From Wuchereria bancrofti (Eukaryota > Nematoda > Chromadorea > Rhabditida > Onchocercidae), in contig SSBO01000001.1 in the NCBI GenBank assembly GCA_005281725.1, positions 7,778,801-7,842,800 on the forward strand: 64,000 nucleotides of DNA, read 5' to 3'. The translations under genes and the position numbers were made by a program. The notes below the pieces were generated by a model. It did no database searches. It worked only from the letters and a program-made list of their open reading frames with translations, and was not told the DNA's origin. Positions 25,501 through 37,800 of the stretch are shown piece after piece (position 1 is the first letter of the stretch; every line of letters starts with the position of its first letter).

Positions 25501-25818
25501 TAGAAGCACGTAGATAACATTAAAAATACTAAACTCGCTTATCTGTCTATGTATATGTATATACAAATAAAACTTTTTACAACTATAAGTATAGGTAAAA
25601 AATTCTCTTACTTAACTGAAAGACATATTGCTAACCATTTCCACGAAATTAGATGTAAAAACAGGCGGTGATCCATCATAATATTTTTTACACCCTTCTT
25701 CCAAAATTGAAACGAATGTTTTCATCGGAGTAATTGTTGATGAAGTTAACAATCCCTCATTTTGTTGCATTTCCACTATTTGCTCATTATCGGTATCCAC
25801 TATGTTTAACTTCTCCAT
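22553..25818 (-). CDS. rde-4: RDE-4-like dsRNA-binding protein (Dicer partner)
   Basis: Eight exons: 25818-25636, 25354-25247, 24722-24655, 23933-23850, 23700-23571, 23410-23267, 23170-22969, 22806-22553; 1173 nt, 390 residues (C. elegans RDE-4 is 385). RDE-4 binds long dsRNA and works with Dicer DCR-1 to make siRNAs. First dsRBD about 30-97 with the KKIAK basic motif at 83-87. Linker piece GKTKEEALANL (110-120) matches the RDE-4 TTKEEALSNI segment. Second dsRBD about 138-205 opens with ENWVGKVNER (RDE-4 ENWVGKLQEK) and repeats KKIAK at 190-194. A degenerate third dsRBD-like region (about 245-345) ends FYGFGATEEDAKNYAARIAL, matching the RDE-4 C-terminal region. The last 45 residues are an Asn/Ser-rich tail. 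The reading frame is open upstream to an acceptor at 25890, so an extra 5' coding exon is possible; the chosen ATG gives the family length. Confidence 0.9.
25071..25583. repeat. duplicated ~110-bp block in RDE-4 introns 1 and 2
   Basis: 25071-25180 and 25475-25583 are direct copies at roughly 80-85 percent identity by eye. Both start AAAAAATCAGATC, share TCTATCTTCTAGAA and CAGATAACATTA-like sequence, and end ATACAAATAAAACTTTTT. Exon 2 lies between them, so a partial intron segment was duplicated across an exon or a dispersed element inserted twice. Confidence 0.8.
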
Positions 25819-25889
25819 CTTTTCAATTCCCCTGCTACTCTTCGAATTCTTGTTGCCAATCAAATTGTCGAAATCTACTATTATTGGCT

Positions 25890-27637
25890 AAAATAAGAAA
25901 AAAAGGAAGTATAAAAAGTTAGTGTAAAAATTTTTGCATTATATTTTTCCACCATTTAACAATTCAAAAACAATTAAAAATTTTTTGAAACAGAGAAAAA
26001 CAAAGGAAAAAAAAGCGCCTTCCTAACTCATTTTTTCGAAAATATTTCCAGTTACATTTCAATTAACCATCAATTGCCATGAATAATAATTAACAGTTGT
26101 TTAAAACTTTTTTTTCTTAAAAACCTTAAATGAACAAAATAATTTTAATGACTGCCATATGACCGATTAGCATAAACAAATGATTTGTTCCTTTCACATA
26201 ATATTCATCATCTATACTATCCTAAACTTAACCAATCTTATCCTATCTTATCTACTTTTAACATATCAAATTGAATCCTTTGATCTATTCACTGTACTCA
26301 GTGCTATCTATTTATTCTCATCTATTTGCATATTGACTCCTAATTATACTCTTCTTCGTTGACATATATTATTGTAATACAAATAATCTTTATATGGAAG
26401 AAATAAATAGATCGATGCAAAAGAGAAGTGCAAATTTCTAGTATTATCAACATGATTACTGACTGCATTTCGTACTAAAACTTTATCACTTTCATCATAT
26501 TCATATCATTCTTATGCATTAACCTTTTCACAAATAAAATATTCCGGTTCGCGACTTTTCAGCACATCAACATGAGTAAATACGTCATATAATTTCTCCA
26601 CCATGTGTTACCACTGGACATGAAACATAAATTCAAATTAATGTCCAATAAAATAGAAGGAAGAGAGAACTCGAAATTGAGCAAAAATAATGCTTGAAAA
26701 TTTGAATTAAATTTTAGTATTCAAATAATTTTCGACATAATTCATAATGATACACAGATAGTAATATTTGCGCAATCAACCGAATTAAAATAAATTCCAA
26801 ATTTGCCCGAATTAAAATAAATTCCAAATTGAGAATTTCGCCACTGCTTGCGTTGAAATTAAAAAAAAAACTGAATTAAAATAGAAAAAAATTCAAAAAA
26901 TAAGTGGAAAGGAACTGAACTAATTATTGCATTAGGGCACAATGGCGCAATTGCGCCCCGTAAGATAAATGTTAAAGATTACGATGACAATTACAATGAT
27001 AAAAATATTTGCCAGAAATAATAACTGTGAGAAGACTGTAGAAAGCTTTAGAATGAAGAGAGGGCAGAGATAATAGGGACATATAAAAAGATCATTTATA
27101 GAAGATTGAGAAGTTTATTGAATTAGAGTGTTTGTTTTGTGGTAGGATCAGTATGCGATGGTAGAAGAAAAGAGTACAGATGAAAATGAGACTACAGAGA
27201 TTGATGCATTGGGTTTGGATACAAATTGCAAAAAATTTTCAGATTAGTTGAATTTTGGTAGTTTGCAATTTATGTTCTATTTTATCTAATTTACTTCTTT
27301 TTGTATTTTATTTTACTTTACTCTAAGGACTGAGTGGAATAATGGAGTGGAACTTTTTAGTTAATATTTTCTTTGTAATTAGTTGTACAATTTTGTTATT
27401 AATTGGAATGGATTAAATTTTATTATAATTTACACTTTCGAATTTATTTCAATTTCTGCTTAATTTACGCGTTTAAACCTTTTTAATTTGCACGTTTAAG
27501 TTTTATTTCAGCACTTCGTTTACACATCTGAATTTATTTTAATTTACGCTTAATTTACACGTCTAAATTTATTTTAATTTACCTTTTTATCGTTTATTTT
27601 TATTGAATAATATAAGGATAATAAATATTTGAAGGAT
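25890..27637. other. intergenic region between divergent RDE-4 and COX7A-like genes
   Basis: About 1.7 kb. It includes a tandem pair of a 27-bp unit CCGAATTAAAATAAATTCC... at about 26780-26834, a 14-bp perfect palindrome GGCGCAATTGCGCC at 26944-26957, and A/T-rich degenerate repeats at 27430-27590 whose AATTTATTTTAATTTA units are the complement of the 26780 repeat. No convincing exon was seen. Confidence 0.5.
26780..27592. repeat. inverted A/T-rich repeat pair, possible nonautonomous element
   Basis: The left part (26780-26890) has units of CGAATTAAAATAAATTCC; the right part (27430-27592) has the complementary GAATTTATTTTAATTTACGC and variants. About 550 bp of less repetitive DNA lies between. 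This could be a worn foldback/MITE or chance convergence of A/T-rich repeats. No target-site duplication was identified. Confidence 0.3.
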
Positions 27638-28997
27638 ATGTTATTATCGTGGATAAGGTTAGCAGTTAAGCGAACTGATTTACGGCCACTTCATAAGCGT
27701 ATTTTTACCGACAATGTACTTGATAAAATGTATCGTAGTAAGTTTGCATTTTTTTTTTTGAGCTTAATTCAAGCTTAGAAAAATTTACGATTTTTGAGAA
27801 CTTGAAAAGAATTTTTCTTATTCTTTTATTTCTTTTCCCTCTTTTCTGATCAGTTATAACTTTTATTGTGAATTTTTTGTCAGATCATCTATTCATTGTA
27901 CCTTAGTACTTCCATTCTTTTAGGTGCTAATTGTTCTTATTAGAATTATCAGGACTTACTAATTTACTAGATATATTTTGCATATAGATATATTTTATTT
28001 TACTTATTATAACTATATATTGCGTTTTTCTCCAAACTGCATATTCCTTTTCGAATTTAACTTTAGTTAGTAAGTATACATAAATGTAACAACTATATTC
28101 TATAATCTCTCAGTGTTTTAATTAACCAATGGCAAGCCAATATTCCACAACAATCGGGCGTAATTTTCTTTAATAACTGGCTAATTCTATTAGTTAATGT
28201 TAGTTCATTTATTATCTCTGATTCAAATTAGATGTTCTGTAATAATGTAATCTATTTAATAATGATTCAGATATGTATTAATTTAATGACTCATTATTGA
28301 GGTACATCTGATGTTATGATAATGTGTCTTTATTAGAGATATGATTGTTCTATTTTAGTTAAGATAGCAAGAGTTAATTTTATATGATTTCGAGGACAAT
28401 GTATTTTAGGCTAGAAATGTTACAAGAAGTTAAAGTTAAGACAAGCAGTTAACTTTCAGAGTGAAGTAGTATCTTTCAGAGAAATTCTTTGGATAATAAT
28501 TAAAGAACATCTTTTTATCGTTGATTTACATATGTAGTTTTATGCAAATTTTATGAAGAAATGTAAACTTTGTGGATAAAAATATAGCAATATGACTAAA
28601 ATAACTTTGATGATGACCAACTTTTGAAAACTGCTTGACTAAAATCATATCTTTGAATTAAATTTAAAGGACCATGAACAGTTGCGGAAATTTTAAATAA
28701 ACTTTCTTAAAGTAATTTCAACTTTGGGGTTCAATATTCACAAATTCCAAAATACCATTACATGTATTTATATATTTAAGGAACTTTTTTAAAAACATTT
28801 TTGTGTATAAGAAATTTGTATAACTTTTAGCCACGGTGGTAATATTAATTGGTGGTGCATTATGTATGACATCGGTAGCTTTGGTTAATGTTATGATGTA
28901 CTACAAAGTAGTGAAACCAATACGTGAAGCAGACCGTGAACGATTAGAGAAAGATTTAATTGAGGCTGATGAAGCCGGTTTCTCGTTGAAAATTTGA
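27638..28997 (+). CDS. small single-pass inner-membrane protein, COX7A-like
   Basis: Two exons, 27638-27737 and 28831-28997; 267 nt, 88 residues. The N-terminus is basic (SWIRLAVKR, HKRI) and could target mitochondria. One membrane segment lies about 35-55. The sequence DKMYRTTVVILIGGAL just before and in the membrane segment resembles the LYRTTM.LTVGGT signature of cytochrome c oxidase subunit 7A/7A2L. The C-terminal third is a charged helix (KPIREADRERLEKDLIEA) that is longer than in mammalian COX7A. The family call rests on this short motif and on size and topology; SMIM20-like assembly factors are an alternative. It is followed 1.5 kb downstream, same strand, by the UQCC5-like gene. Confidence 0.6.
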
Positions 28998-30509
28998 AGA
29001 ATAAGTAAGTCATCTATTGTTTTTAACTTGCTATAATGGAATCATTATATCTGGTTTTGTTTATTTCCAAAATTTCTGTCTGCATTTTTTTTCTTGATAA
29101 ATTTTATCAAATGGCATTTTTAATTGTGTGTTGATTCTTATTATTCTAACAAACGCACAAATGTAAAGTTGTTTGTTTTCAAAATTTATTGCAGTTTTGA
29201 CATTTTTGCACAGTTTTTGGAAGGATTATTGGAAATACTTAATAACTTTTATAACACTGAAATAAGCTCGAGGTAGTAGAATGTAAAAGTATTTTTGACA
29301 TAAAACTGCATTTACCAATACCGTTATTGTTTGATCGTAAAACTGATAGCGATCATTCTATAACATTTGGCGAACTACTACTTCATGGATTATAGTTTTA
29401 TTTAGATAAACATGATTTAATTTTTAACTATTGCAGGTATTTTGCAATCTTATGCAAGTTCCACTTGATGAATATGCTTTGTGAAATTATCTTTCATTAC
29501 GAGATGAAAGCAATACTTGCATGAATTTTTAAAAGAGAATACGAGGTGCGTTAGTTCGTCTAATGAGTCCAGTAGTTGATTAAATTACAGGTCAATTGAT
29601 AAAATAATATAGGTTTCATCTGTTAAATTTTAATATTTTGAGATGTTAAATCTCATTTCATATATCAGTGTGATATGTTACAATTTATTCAACTTTTAAA
29701 TAAAAAAAAGACGATCAGATGCTTTCAGAAGTAAAATCAGTTAGTTATAAATTGCTCAACTCTGTAAATTTACCTGTTATATTGTTTTTGATTGTACTTC
29801 AATTGTATATTTTAGTTCTTTTCTTTTCAAATTTCTTTTTCTCTGTTATTTTGATAAAAATATGCTTTGTGAAATTATTATGCCTCTATTGTTCTTCACA
29901 TTTTACAATTAACGATTGTGTACTACTGATTTTAATGAAATAAATGAAGTCCATCCATTTTTTTGATGACTTTTTCTTGATACTTTTTTTGATTCATCAA
30001 TACATATGAAATATCGGAATTAATTGACGGTCATTCATGAAAAGATGGAGTAAAATGTAAAATAATCTTTCCTTTTTAGGTTAAAACTCCTGGAAATTTG
30101 AGAGTTTCGGAGGAAGCAAAATGATGCACTTTTCTCTTTTTGATTAGTTGGAATTTGTCGAAATTTTCCTTTTGTAGCAATTATAATTTATTGCCTAGTT
30201 TTTTTTTTGCATATTTTATCAATCACTCAAGTTTAATTTTGTGGTTAATTTTCTCCTACTGGTCACTGCGGTTACTCTAATTGTCTTCGTCCTTTTTTCC
30301 TTCTGCTTTTATTATTGAAATCGAAATTAGTTTTTTCTCCATAAGAAGAAATTTGCCGGTAAAATTTTTCTGTAAAAATCATTTTTTTCCCCACAGTAAC
30401 TTATAATTGCTATGCTTGGATTAATTGAAAATTTCTCTAATCCTTTCTCATTATCATGAAATTTGAATTTACCTAATATATTTCAATATGTAATTAAAAT
30501 GCTTTTCAG
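28998..30509. other. spacer between the COX7A-like and UQCC5-like genes
   Basis: A/T-rich 1.5 kb with no recognisable exon. A 74-codon hydrophobic open frame at 29719-29943 is low complexity and lacks homology. The spacer ends in GCTTTTCAG immediately before the next ATG, so a downstream-cistron arrangement is possible. Confidence 0.5.
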
Positions 30510-31050
30510 ATGTTTTCACGTAGCAAGCGTTTCATTCAATTAGTTGGACCGGATGTATTTTATTGGTTTCCGGCATGTATACTATTAGGAGCAGCTTTTG
30601 AATTATTTAAAGTATTTTTTTCTTCTAATGCTTTATTGTGTAAAATTTCCATATTTTATGATTTTCGACCTTTTTTCTGAATTTAATTCATTGTCAAAAT
30701 ATTAAATAATAACTATGAATAACTAAGAAATGATCTATAACTAATACAAATGTTGGTCACTTTTTTTTAAATCTGTGGATAAATTCTTTTGTCTTTTTTT
30801 TTTTGAAATTAACGAGGGAATTTCAGCATATTTGTTCCATCTGGATGCATTTTTTTTTTTTTTTTTGGTTTTCTTTGTTTTTATATTTCAGATAAAATTC
30901 ACATTTATGGGTGTGAACTATTATACGGTGTTTAGGAAGAAACAAATGCAACAACAATTGGAAGATTTTGAGAATTGGTTGAAACAAATGGATTCATTAT
31001 CTGCACAAGCTGTACAATCACAAATTGAAGCAAGGAGAGAAAAAAAGTAG
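30510..31050 (+). CDS. UQCC5/SMIM4-like complex III assembly factor
   Basis: Two exons, 30510-30611 and 30892-31050; 261 nt, 86 residues. It begins MFSRSKRFIQLVG, has one membrane segment (about 17-34, FYWFPACILLGAAFELF), then MGVNYYTVFRKKQMQQQLED and a charged, probably coiled tail. This follows human SMIM4/UQCC5 (70 residues) closely in order and size: MFTRA start, FLPFFFVLGG membrane segment, then FYDVYRRKASERQYQRRLED. UQCC5 acts in the inner mitochondrial membrane in early cytochrome b / complex III assembly. The tail is about 15 residues longer than the human one. The acceptor CAG abuts the ATG exactly, suggesting spliced-leader addition with no other leader. Confidence 0.75.
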
Positions 31051-33097
31051 TTCTTTAAATGAACCAAAAATAATCATTCGAATGGATATTATGAGTATGA
31101 TAGGTATTTGAGGAATTGAATAAAGCAACAAATAACATTCAAATATTTCTCATTTCAAATTTCACATTCGTTTGATAAATTTCATGTTTGATATTGATTA
31201 TTAAAATTTTTTGTATTTTATCAAACATTATCTCTTTCAAATTATCACTGATAAACTAAATATTTAGTAATACTTTTTGAAATCTTTTTTTCGGAATTTC
31301 TAATATATCTATCTGAGCTTATACTGATATTGGTTCGAATTGGCTTGAAAAATTGTATGTTATCTTAAATGAAAAACTAGCTTCATTCTTTGATAATACA
31401 TTCTGGTAAAATTATATTAAAATGGCATGCGCAAAATTTTAATACCTTTTGACTTCTGTAAAATATCAAAATACGGTTCTTTTCTTCCGGCTTTTTCCGG
31501 TTTCTGTTTTTTGGTATGGCTTTTCAATAAGTGCTTTGTTTTTTTTCGGTTGAAATTGCTTTAAGATTATATATGTTTTCATTTGAACTTCTTTCTGAGA
31601 TTTAATTTGGAATAACAATTAAATGAAATTTACGTTGGAATTTTTGAAAAAAAATTGATTTGAAAGAACTGGAATAATTTGTAATAATCGTGTTTAGACA
31701 AGAAGAAATTAGCAAAAGTTTGTTATATATTTTTGACATTTGTTAGATTGAAAAGAAAATAGGAAAAAAAGGAAAGATTATTTGTGTGAAATTTTCATTC
31801 TTTGTTGATGCATTTGTAAAACTTAAATGTTGGAAGGAGTTTTTTCAAAAGTTTTTAAACTATGTAGCAACGATTAAAACAAAAAAAGGACTAAAGCTTA
31901 TTTATTGCCATTGTAATAACTTTCGCTCAACCGTTGTACTTATTGCTATTTATTTTTTGGCTCGAAAATTTTATCAAACTGACAAGTTGGTCAAATAAAT
32001 ATATGTAGAAAATAGGCTACAATTTTGCATAATCAATAATAGACAAGCATTAGTCATTTAATGATTATGTATGGATTTGATTGATTTCTCGGAAAGATTC
32101 TACGCTTACATAATTTTGATAATATTTCGCATATAAATTGTAAAAATCTAACAAAAAAATCAATTAAAACCATTTAACTAGTTGCTAATGCCTGCATATA
32201 TTAATCATCAGAAGATGTTTTTCTTTTTTTTTGCTAATTAGTGCAGTTAATTGTATTTCAGATGTGCAAGAAAAAAAAATTAATAATCACCTAAGATTAA
32301 CATGAAATAATCACTCGAAATGAGAAATTAATAAGTCTTAAAAAAGAAAGAATAAAATAAATGATAAATGAATGACTAGGATGAGTTGAGAGAAATAATC
32401 TTAATGTTATTTCCATATTATAATAAATTTTCGAGAAGAACGTATCATATAAACACAAAATTAAATTAAAGTAGATTAAATTAAACAATTATAAATCGAT
32501 GTTTTCTATTTGTTTCAAATTAAATTTGAAATTAAAAAACACGGTTAAGAATATCCAACAATACATAATGTAATGCTTCGGTTCATCCGGTTATTTATGA
32601 TACATCTTTTCTGATCACAAATGTAAATTGATTTTTTTTTTTGCAAAACTAAATAATGCAATTTAATCTGTAATTTAATTGTTAATTACTTTATTATTAC
32701 TAGTGAATGCCTTATGCATAAGTCCTCAATTTTACGAATTTTTGTTTGGTTAAACTTCAAATTATTTGTAAATTGATTTGAGTGAATATAATTCATTTCT
32801 CGTCCAAAAAAAAGACGAAAGGAAAATAAAAAACAGAAATGAAACACAAAAAAAAAGTCCGTAAAATTTTTAATTAGTAAAAACATACTTTTTCCTTATT
32901 CAAACTTTCCTTCCTTGCCTTTTTTCCTCTTTTTTCTTTAATTGTACTTTCATTTGGAATAATTTTTCCTCTTTTTTATAAAATTTTGTTAACAATTTCA
33001 AAATTAAACAAAAAATAAATGAATAAATAAAAAGAGAAAGAAAGAATGAAAATGAAGAACGAATGAAAAATAAAAATAAACAAATTTTTGCACTTCT
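31051..33097. other. convergent spacer downstream of the UQCC5-like gene
   Basis: About 2 kb between the ends of convergent genes, A/T-rich with poly-T runs. An open frame at 31786-31998 has no splice context or recognisable homology. Nothing else seen. Confidence 0.5.
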
Positions 33098-33222
33098 TTA
33101 AATAATATTAGATGGTGCACATAATTGTTGTAATTGTTCAAATTGACTATGCAATTGTCGTTGCTTTTGCACTAATTTTTCCTGTCGTCCATCTAATTCC
33201 ATTGATACTGTCGAATGATTTC
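33098..33222 (-). CDS. candidate alternative terminal exon of the p140Cap-like gene
   Basis: A clean acceptor AAATTTCAG precedes 33222. In one frame the exon stays open and looks coding, a charged Gln-rich coiled-coil peptide (MELDGRQEKLVQKQ, HSQFEQLQQLCAP) ending at TAA 33098-33100. It needs a phase-1 donor upstream. The exon at 35147-34882 ends in its own TAG but has a possible phase-1 donor (GAA A|GTGTTT) just before the stop, so the two could be alternative 3' ends. The join is inference. Confidence 0.45.
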
Positions 33223-34881
33223 CTGAAATTTAATTTTAATACTTAAATATTTCATTCTTAAAAATAGATTAATTAATGTAAAGCTCATTCTGCTCAAATC
33301 ATTTATTTAATAATTAGACTGTTTTTGTTTTTTTTCTTAATGTATATTTCATAAAGAAAAAAAGATCAAAGTTTTATTATACTTTATTGAATTGCTAGGA
33401 AAAAATCGTATTTTCATTTTATGACCGTAATAACATTACGGTGCTACAAATTTCTCTAATCACATTCTGTTAATTTGTTAAAATTACCATTATTTTATAA
33501 AAAAGAATTGATTTAATCTGAATAAGTAAATTATAACACACATATTTATTATTTCTTGGATTTTTTGCCATTAATTTTAAAAATTAACATTGAAAATCGA
33601 ATTTCTTTTTCTATTTGTTATTAGGATTGTTCAAAATTATGCTCAATTTATTTTGTTGAATTTTTGATAAAACAACAAGTAAATTAATATAAGATTTATT
33701 CTGTTTAAATTGTCATTTAATGATTAATTGTATTACTGAGCTTCTTTTTTCAATATCAATCATCCAATCGATGATTATAATTCTCATAAAATAGTCATAT
33801 TGTTGTAGATGTAGGGAAAATTTTTTAAAATTTCACCGATTAATCCCTAATTAATCATTAATTAAATTTGATTAAAATTTTAAAACTTCATGAACTTTAC
33901 AATTAATTCATTTATTATCTTTATTCTATAAAGATAAATATTAAAAATTATTTAACTTTACAGAAGTATATTTGTAATATATTTGTAAAATATTAAAATA
34001 TATGTCCCAAAATTCGACTATTATCTAAATTTATAATTAATTTAAGTGGAAAAGGAAGCATTTTTTGAAGGCGTTAAATGGAATGGAATAAGTAATTTGC
34101 AGAAATATTTTGCCATATGTTCATCACTTGTCATATGAACGACATTGACATCTGTTCGCTAGTACTTTTGCGCCATTTATTCAAATACATCAATCTAACA
34201 ATGTCTTCAAGTATCATTTAGAGAAATAACGAAGCGTTTTTTCTTTTTTTATATTTATAAATCATTCTCTCCCAATCTTTGTTAAATAAAACAAAACAAT
34301 GACAAAAAAAAGGAGAAAAGGAAGCTTTCGTGAATGATAATTAATTAGCAGTACTGTGCAATAAAAGGAGAAAAAGAGAGGGACAGGGAGACAAAGACAG
34401 AGAGAAAGAAAATGATAATAACAGTATTCTTGGGAATAAAAAAAACGAAAGCCTATACAAAATTTTTATTTTTTTTTATTAAAATCCAAATTTTTTTTAG
34501 CAAATTTTCTGAAAACATAATTTCCGCTACTTTCAATATATTATATCATTCTTTTTTTTGATACAATAAAAAAAATATCGAATTACTCGTACTTTTTTCT
34601 ATTTCGTTCATCAGTCTTGGATTATACTTAATTTTATTGAAATAAAAATTCATTAAATAGCAATTTGATAAACGAATATTTGAGATAAAATATGAATAAT
34701 AAGAAATGGTTAATTATTAAAATCAAGTATTATATTATTTTTTATAGCATTATAGTATCGAATTTATTAAAATTTAGAAATACTTTCTTTAATTAGTCCA
34801 AAATGGATTGAATGCCTTAAAATATTTGTTGTCAATGATTAATTTTTACTAGATGAAATACTTTAAAATGTTTGGTGCTAA

Positions 34882-37800
34882 CTAGCCTGGAATAGGTGAA
34901 ACACTTTCAATTGCTCGACGTTGCATTTCATGTATTTCAGATGATGTAAAACGATTTCGAACATCGATTGTCGAATGACGCTCGGGCGGTTTTGGTGGAC
35001 TATTTCGAGCATTTGAAAGTGACATTGTTGAACTGGGTGATTTTGATTTAGAACGCATATCACGTTGTACCGTATTTGTTAGTTCATCTAAGATTGTATC
35101 CAAAACATTCGCATCTGCATTTCTTTTTGAATTACGTGTTGAAGTACCTAAATAAAAATTAAAAATTATTTTAGTCATTTTTTATTAATAAATATTTAAA
35201 TTGAATAATTCTATCACTCAATTATTAGTCTCTACTCTATATTGCGTTATACAAGTTTATAATCAATTTTATTTATATTTTACTACAATTACTAAAAGAT
35301 CAAATAAAGGATCGAAAATTCGATTATTATTAATGCAAATAATAATAATAATGGAATGAAACACGAACTATTTAATATTTGTAATACTTTTTTCTGTTTT
35401 AAATTTCTAAAAAAAAATTGTTTTTTTATTACATTAAATTTATCTATGAAAAAAGAAAGAAGAAAAATTTGAATATTATTTCTGCCAAAAGGAAATAATT
35501 GCCATTAATAAAAGGTAGTAATTTGTACTTCATGCTCAAAAATACTTTTTTTTTTATTGCTTAAGTTTCTGGTAATTTGTTTTCGTCACCGATACATTTT
35601 AAATTTATGTGAAGAAAAAAACGAGAAATACCTTCATAATAAATTGGCGGTGGTGGTATTAATGGCGGTAATATTTGTTTGTTTAATTTTTCATTCACCG
35701 TTTGTTGTTGCATATTTATTCCATCATTGCAACCATTTATTTGATTATTTTGCATAAATTTAATAGAACTGTTTGTTGAATCATTTTCTTTAAGCGTAAA
35801 TAATGTACGATTATTGTTGTTCTTTTCAATTTTTGAGACATTTAAACTTGGATCTTGGACCATTGCTAATTTTTTCATTGTTACCATCATATTGGCTAAT
35901 GTTTTACAACGTCGTAAGCACTGATCAATTTGTGCAGTTTCTTCTTTGATGAATTTTTCCTCACAAACAATTCGTTCCATATTTGTTTTAATTTGCTTTT
36001 GTAATTCATACTGTAGTGTTGGAAATTGTGCTAAAAAAAATTAATCTTTTTTTCTCTTGAAAAATGTCTTACAATAAAGAAGTTAAGCAATTTTCACAAC
36101 ATATAAATGAATAAGTAAAATTAATGAGCAAACTTTTTAATTTTGCTGCATTACGACCAATTCTTGTAAGCGTTTCAGTAAATGCTTCCACTTCACTCAT
36201 ACGCAATTTCCGATTTGTATTTAATACCAAATGTCTCACTTCCTCAACATTTTCTTCAAATATTCTGAAATTTTTATACCATTTAATGTATATTGGTAAT
36301 GAAATTTGTTTAAGAGAATCTCTATCAAATACTTTAACCATTCGTATCTCAAAAAATTTCATGAAATCATTGTCTTTTCAGTAAATTCTAGTTCGGGCAA
36401 TAAATTTGCATATTTCACTTTCCTTTTCTTTAAAAAAAAAAGATAACCAATTTATTAAGTTGTCAATAAAAAAAAATTCACTGCAATGATTTTTGAAGAT
36501 TAGCAACTTGATTAATATGTTCCGATTTAAGTGTATTATTGACGTGTGCTGGTGAGCGATGTGGCGTAGCGCCCAAATAATCTGTAATGTACTGATGAAC
36601 CCGATCAAATGCATCCGATAAAATATCACGTGACGCTTGCGTATTCATCTGCAATAAATTTTAATAATAGTTATGATATCTTAAGAAAATGAAGCGAAGA
36701 AAGAGAATTATTGATTGATTTCCTTTTTTTATTTGGTTATTATTTTCAATAATAAATGAAAAATACCTGTACTGTACGTCGAATTTGTTTTAATTGATTT
36801 TGCATTTCAATTATATGTCGTTTAAATTTTAAAATTTGTTGCTGTGTTTCACCGTTTAGAAATACCGAATCTATCAGTGACGGATCAGTGCTTGGTATAC
36901 TGCTTTCTGATGCAATTGATGCTACTACAATTTTTAAATAATAATAGTAATAATGCCAAATTAGTCTAAAATATATTAAACTGAATTTTAAAAGTGTTAA
37001 TATAAAGAAAGAGAATTTATCAAAAGGCACATAATTAAAAAAGTAATCAAAATTAGAAATCTTGGTAATACGAAAGATGCCCATGAAAATGTTCAGTACA
37101 ACAAGAAAAAATGCTTAGAAATAATGATAATAAAATAATAAAAATGTTATTAATAGTAATGATGGCTAATAATTAATAATAATAATAATAATAGTGATAA
37201 TAATAATAATAATAAAAATAAGAAACCATCTGGATGAAGTGCTAAAATTTGTTTTCGTAATTCTTCCATATCTCTTTGGCTCGTTTCGCTCATTCCTTTG
37301 CTTATCAGTGCGGAATGCACCAGAGAGGATAAACCTGCTAATTGACGTTCCATCGTTTCCATGCGGAATCTAAACAATGCAACGATCAAACTTAGATCAC
37401 ACTTAACATATTAATTATTATGTTGGAAAAAAATAACGAAATTAGAAAAAAAAGCTTTTCAAGATTTAAATAAATAAAAAACAATAGAAATCATTCATTT
37501 CCGACACTTTTTTGAAATATCATAAGCTTGTTTTGAAATTTTTTAGAAAGAATAGTAATTCAATAATGAATTTTATATTAAAACTTCATCTCTTTATAGT
37601 ATTCCACTAAATACATTCGTTCTTATATATCAGTTTTCTTTCTTTCTCCTCAAATTGTACCAATTTTTTTCCCTTTTTTAATTGATGATTGTCAATGAAA
37701 GGCATCATCATTTCACTATTGCATTTCAAATGCGATAATTGTTGACAAGAATTACTGAATCGAAATGAAAAAAAGAAGGAAAATATCATGTATGAATCAT

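Noticed and set aside
29719..29943. 74-codon hydrophobic open frame between the two small mitochondrial genes
   Set aside because: Low-complexity Leu/Phe/Ile composition from T-rich DNA, no splice or start context, no similarity seen.
37607..37789. Possible exon of the p140Cap-like gene (SNSCQQLSHLKC region)
   Set aside because: It has an acceptor, but no donor in the phase needed for the next exon; the human protein has no counterpart there. It may be a rare alternative exon.
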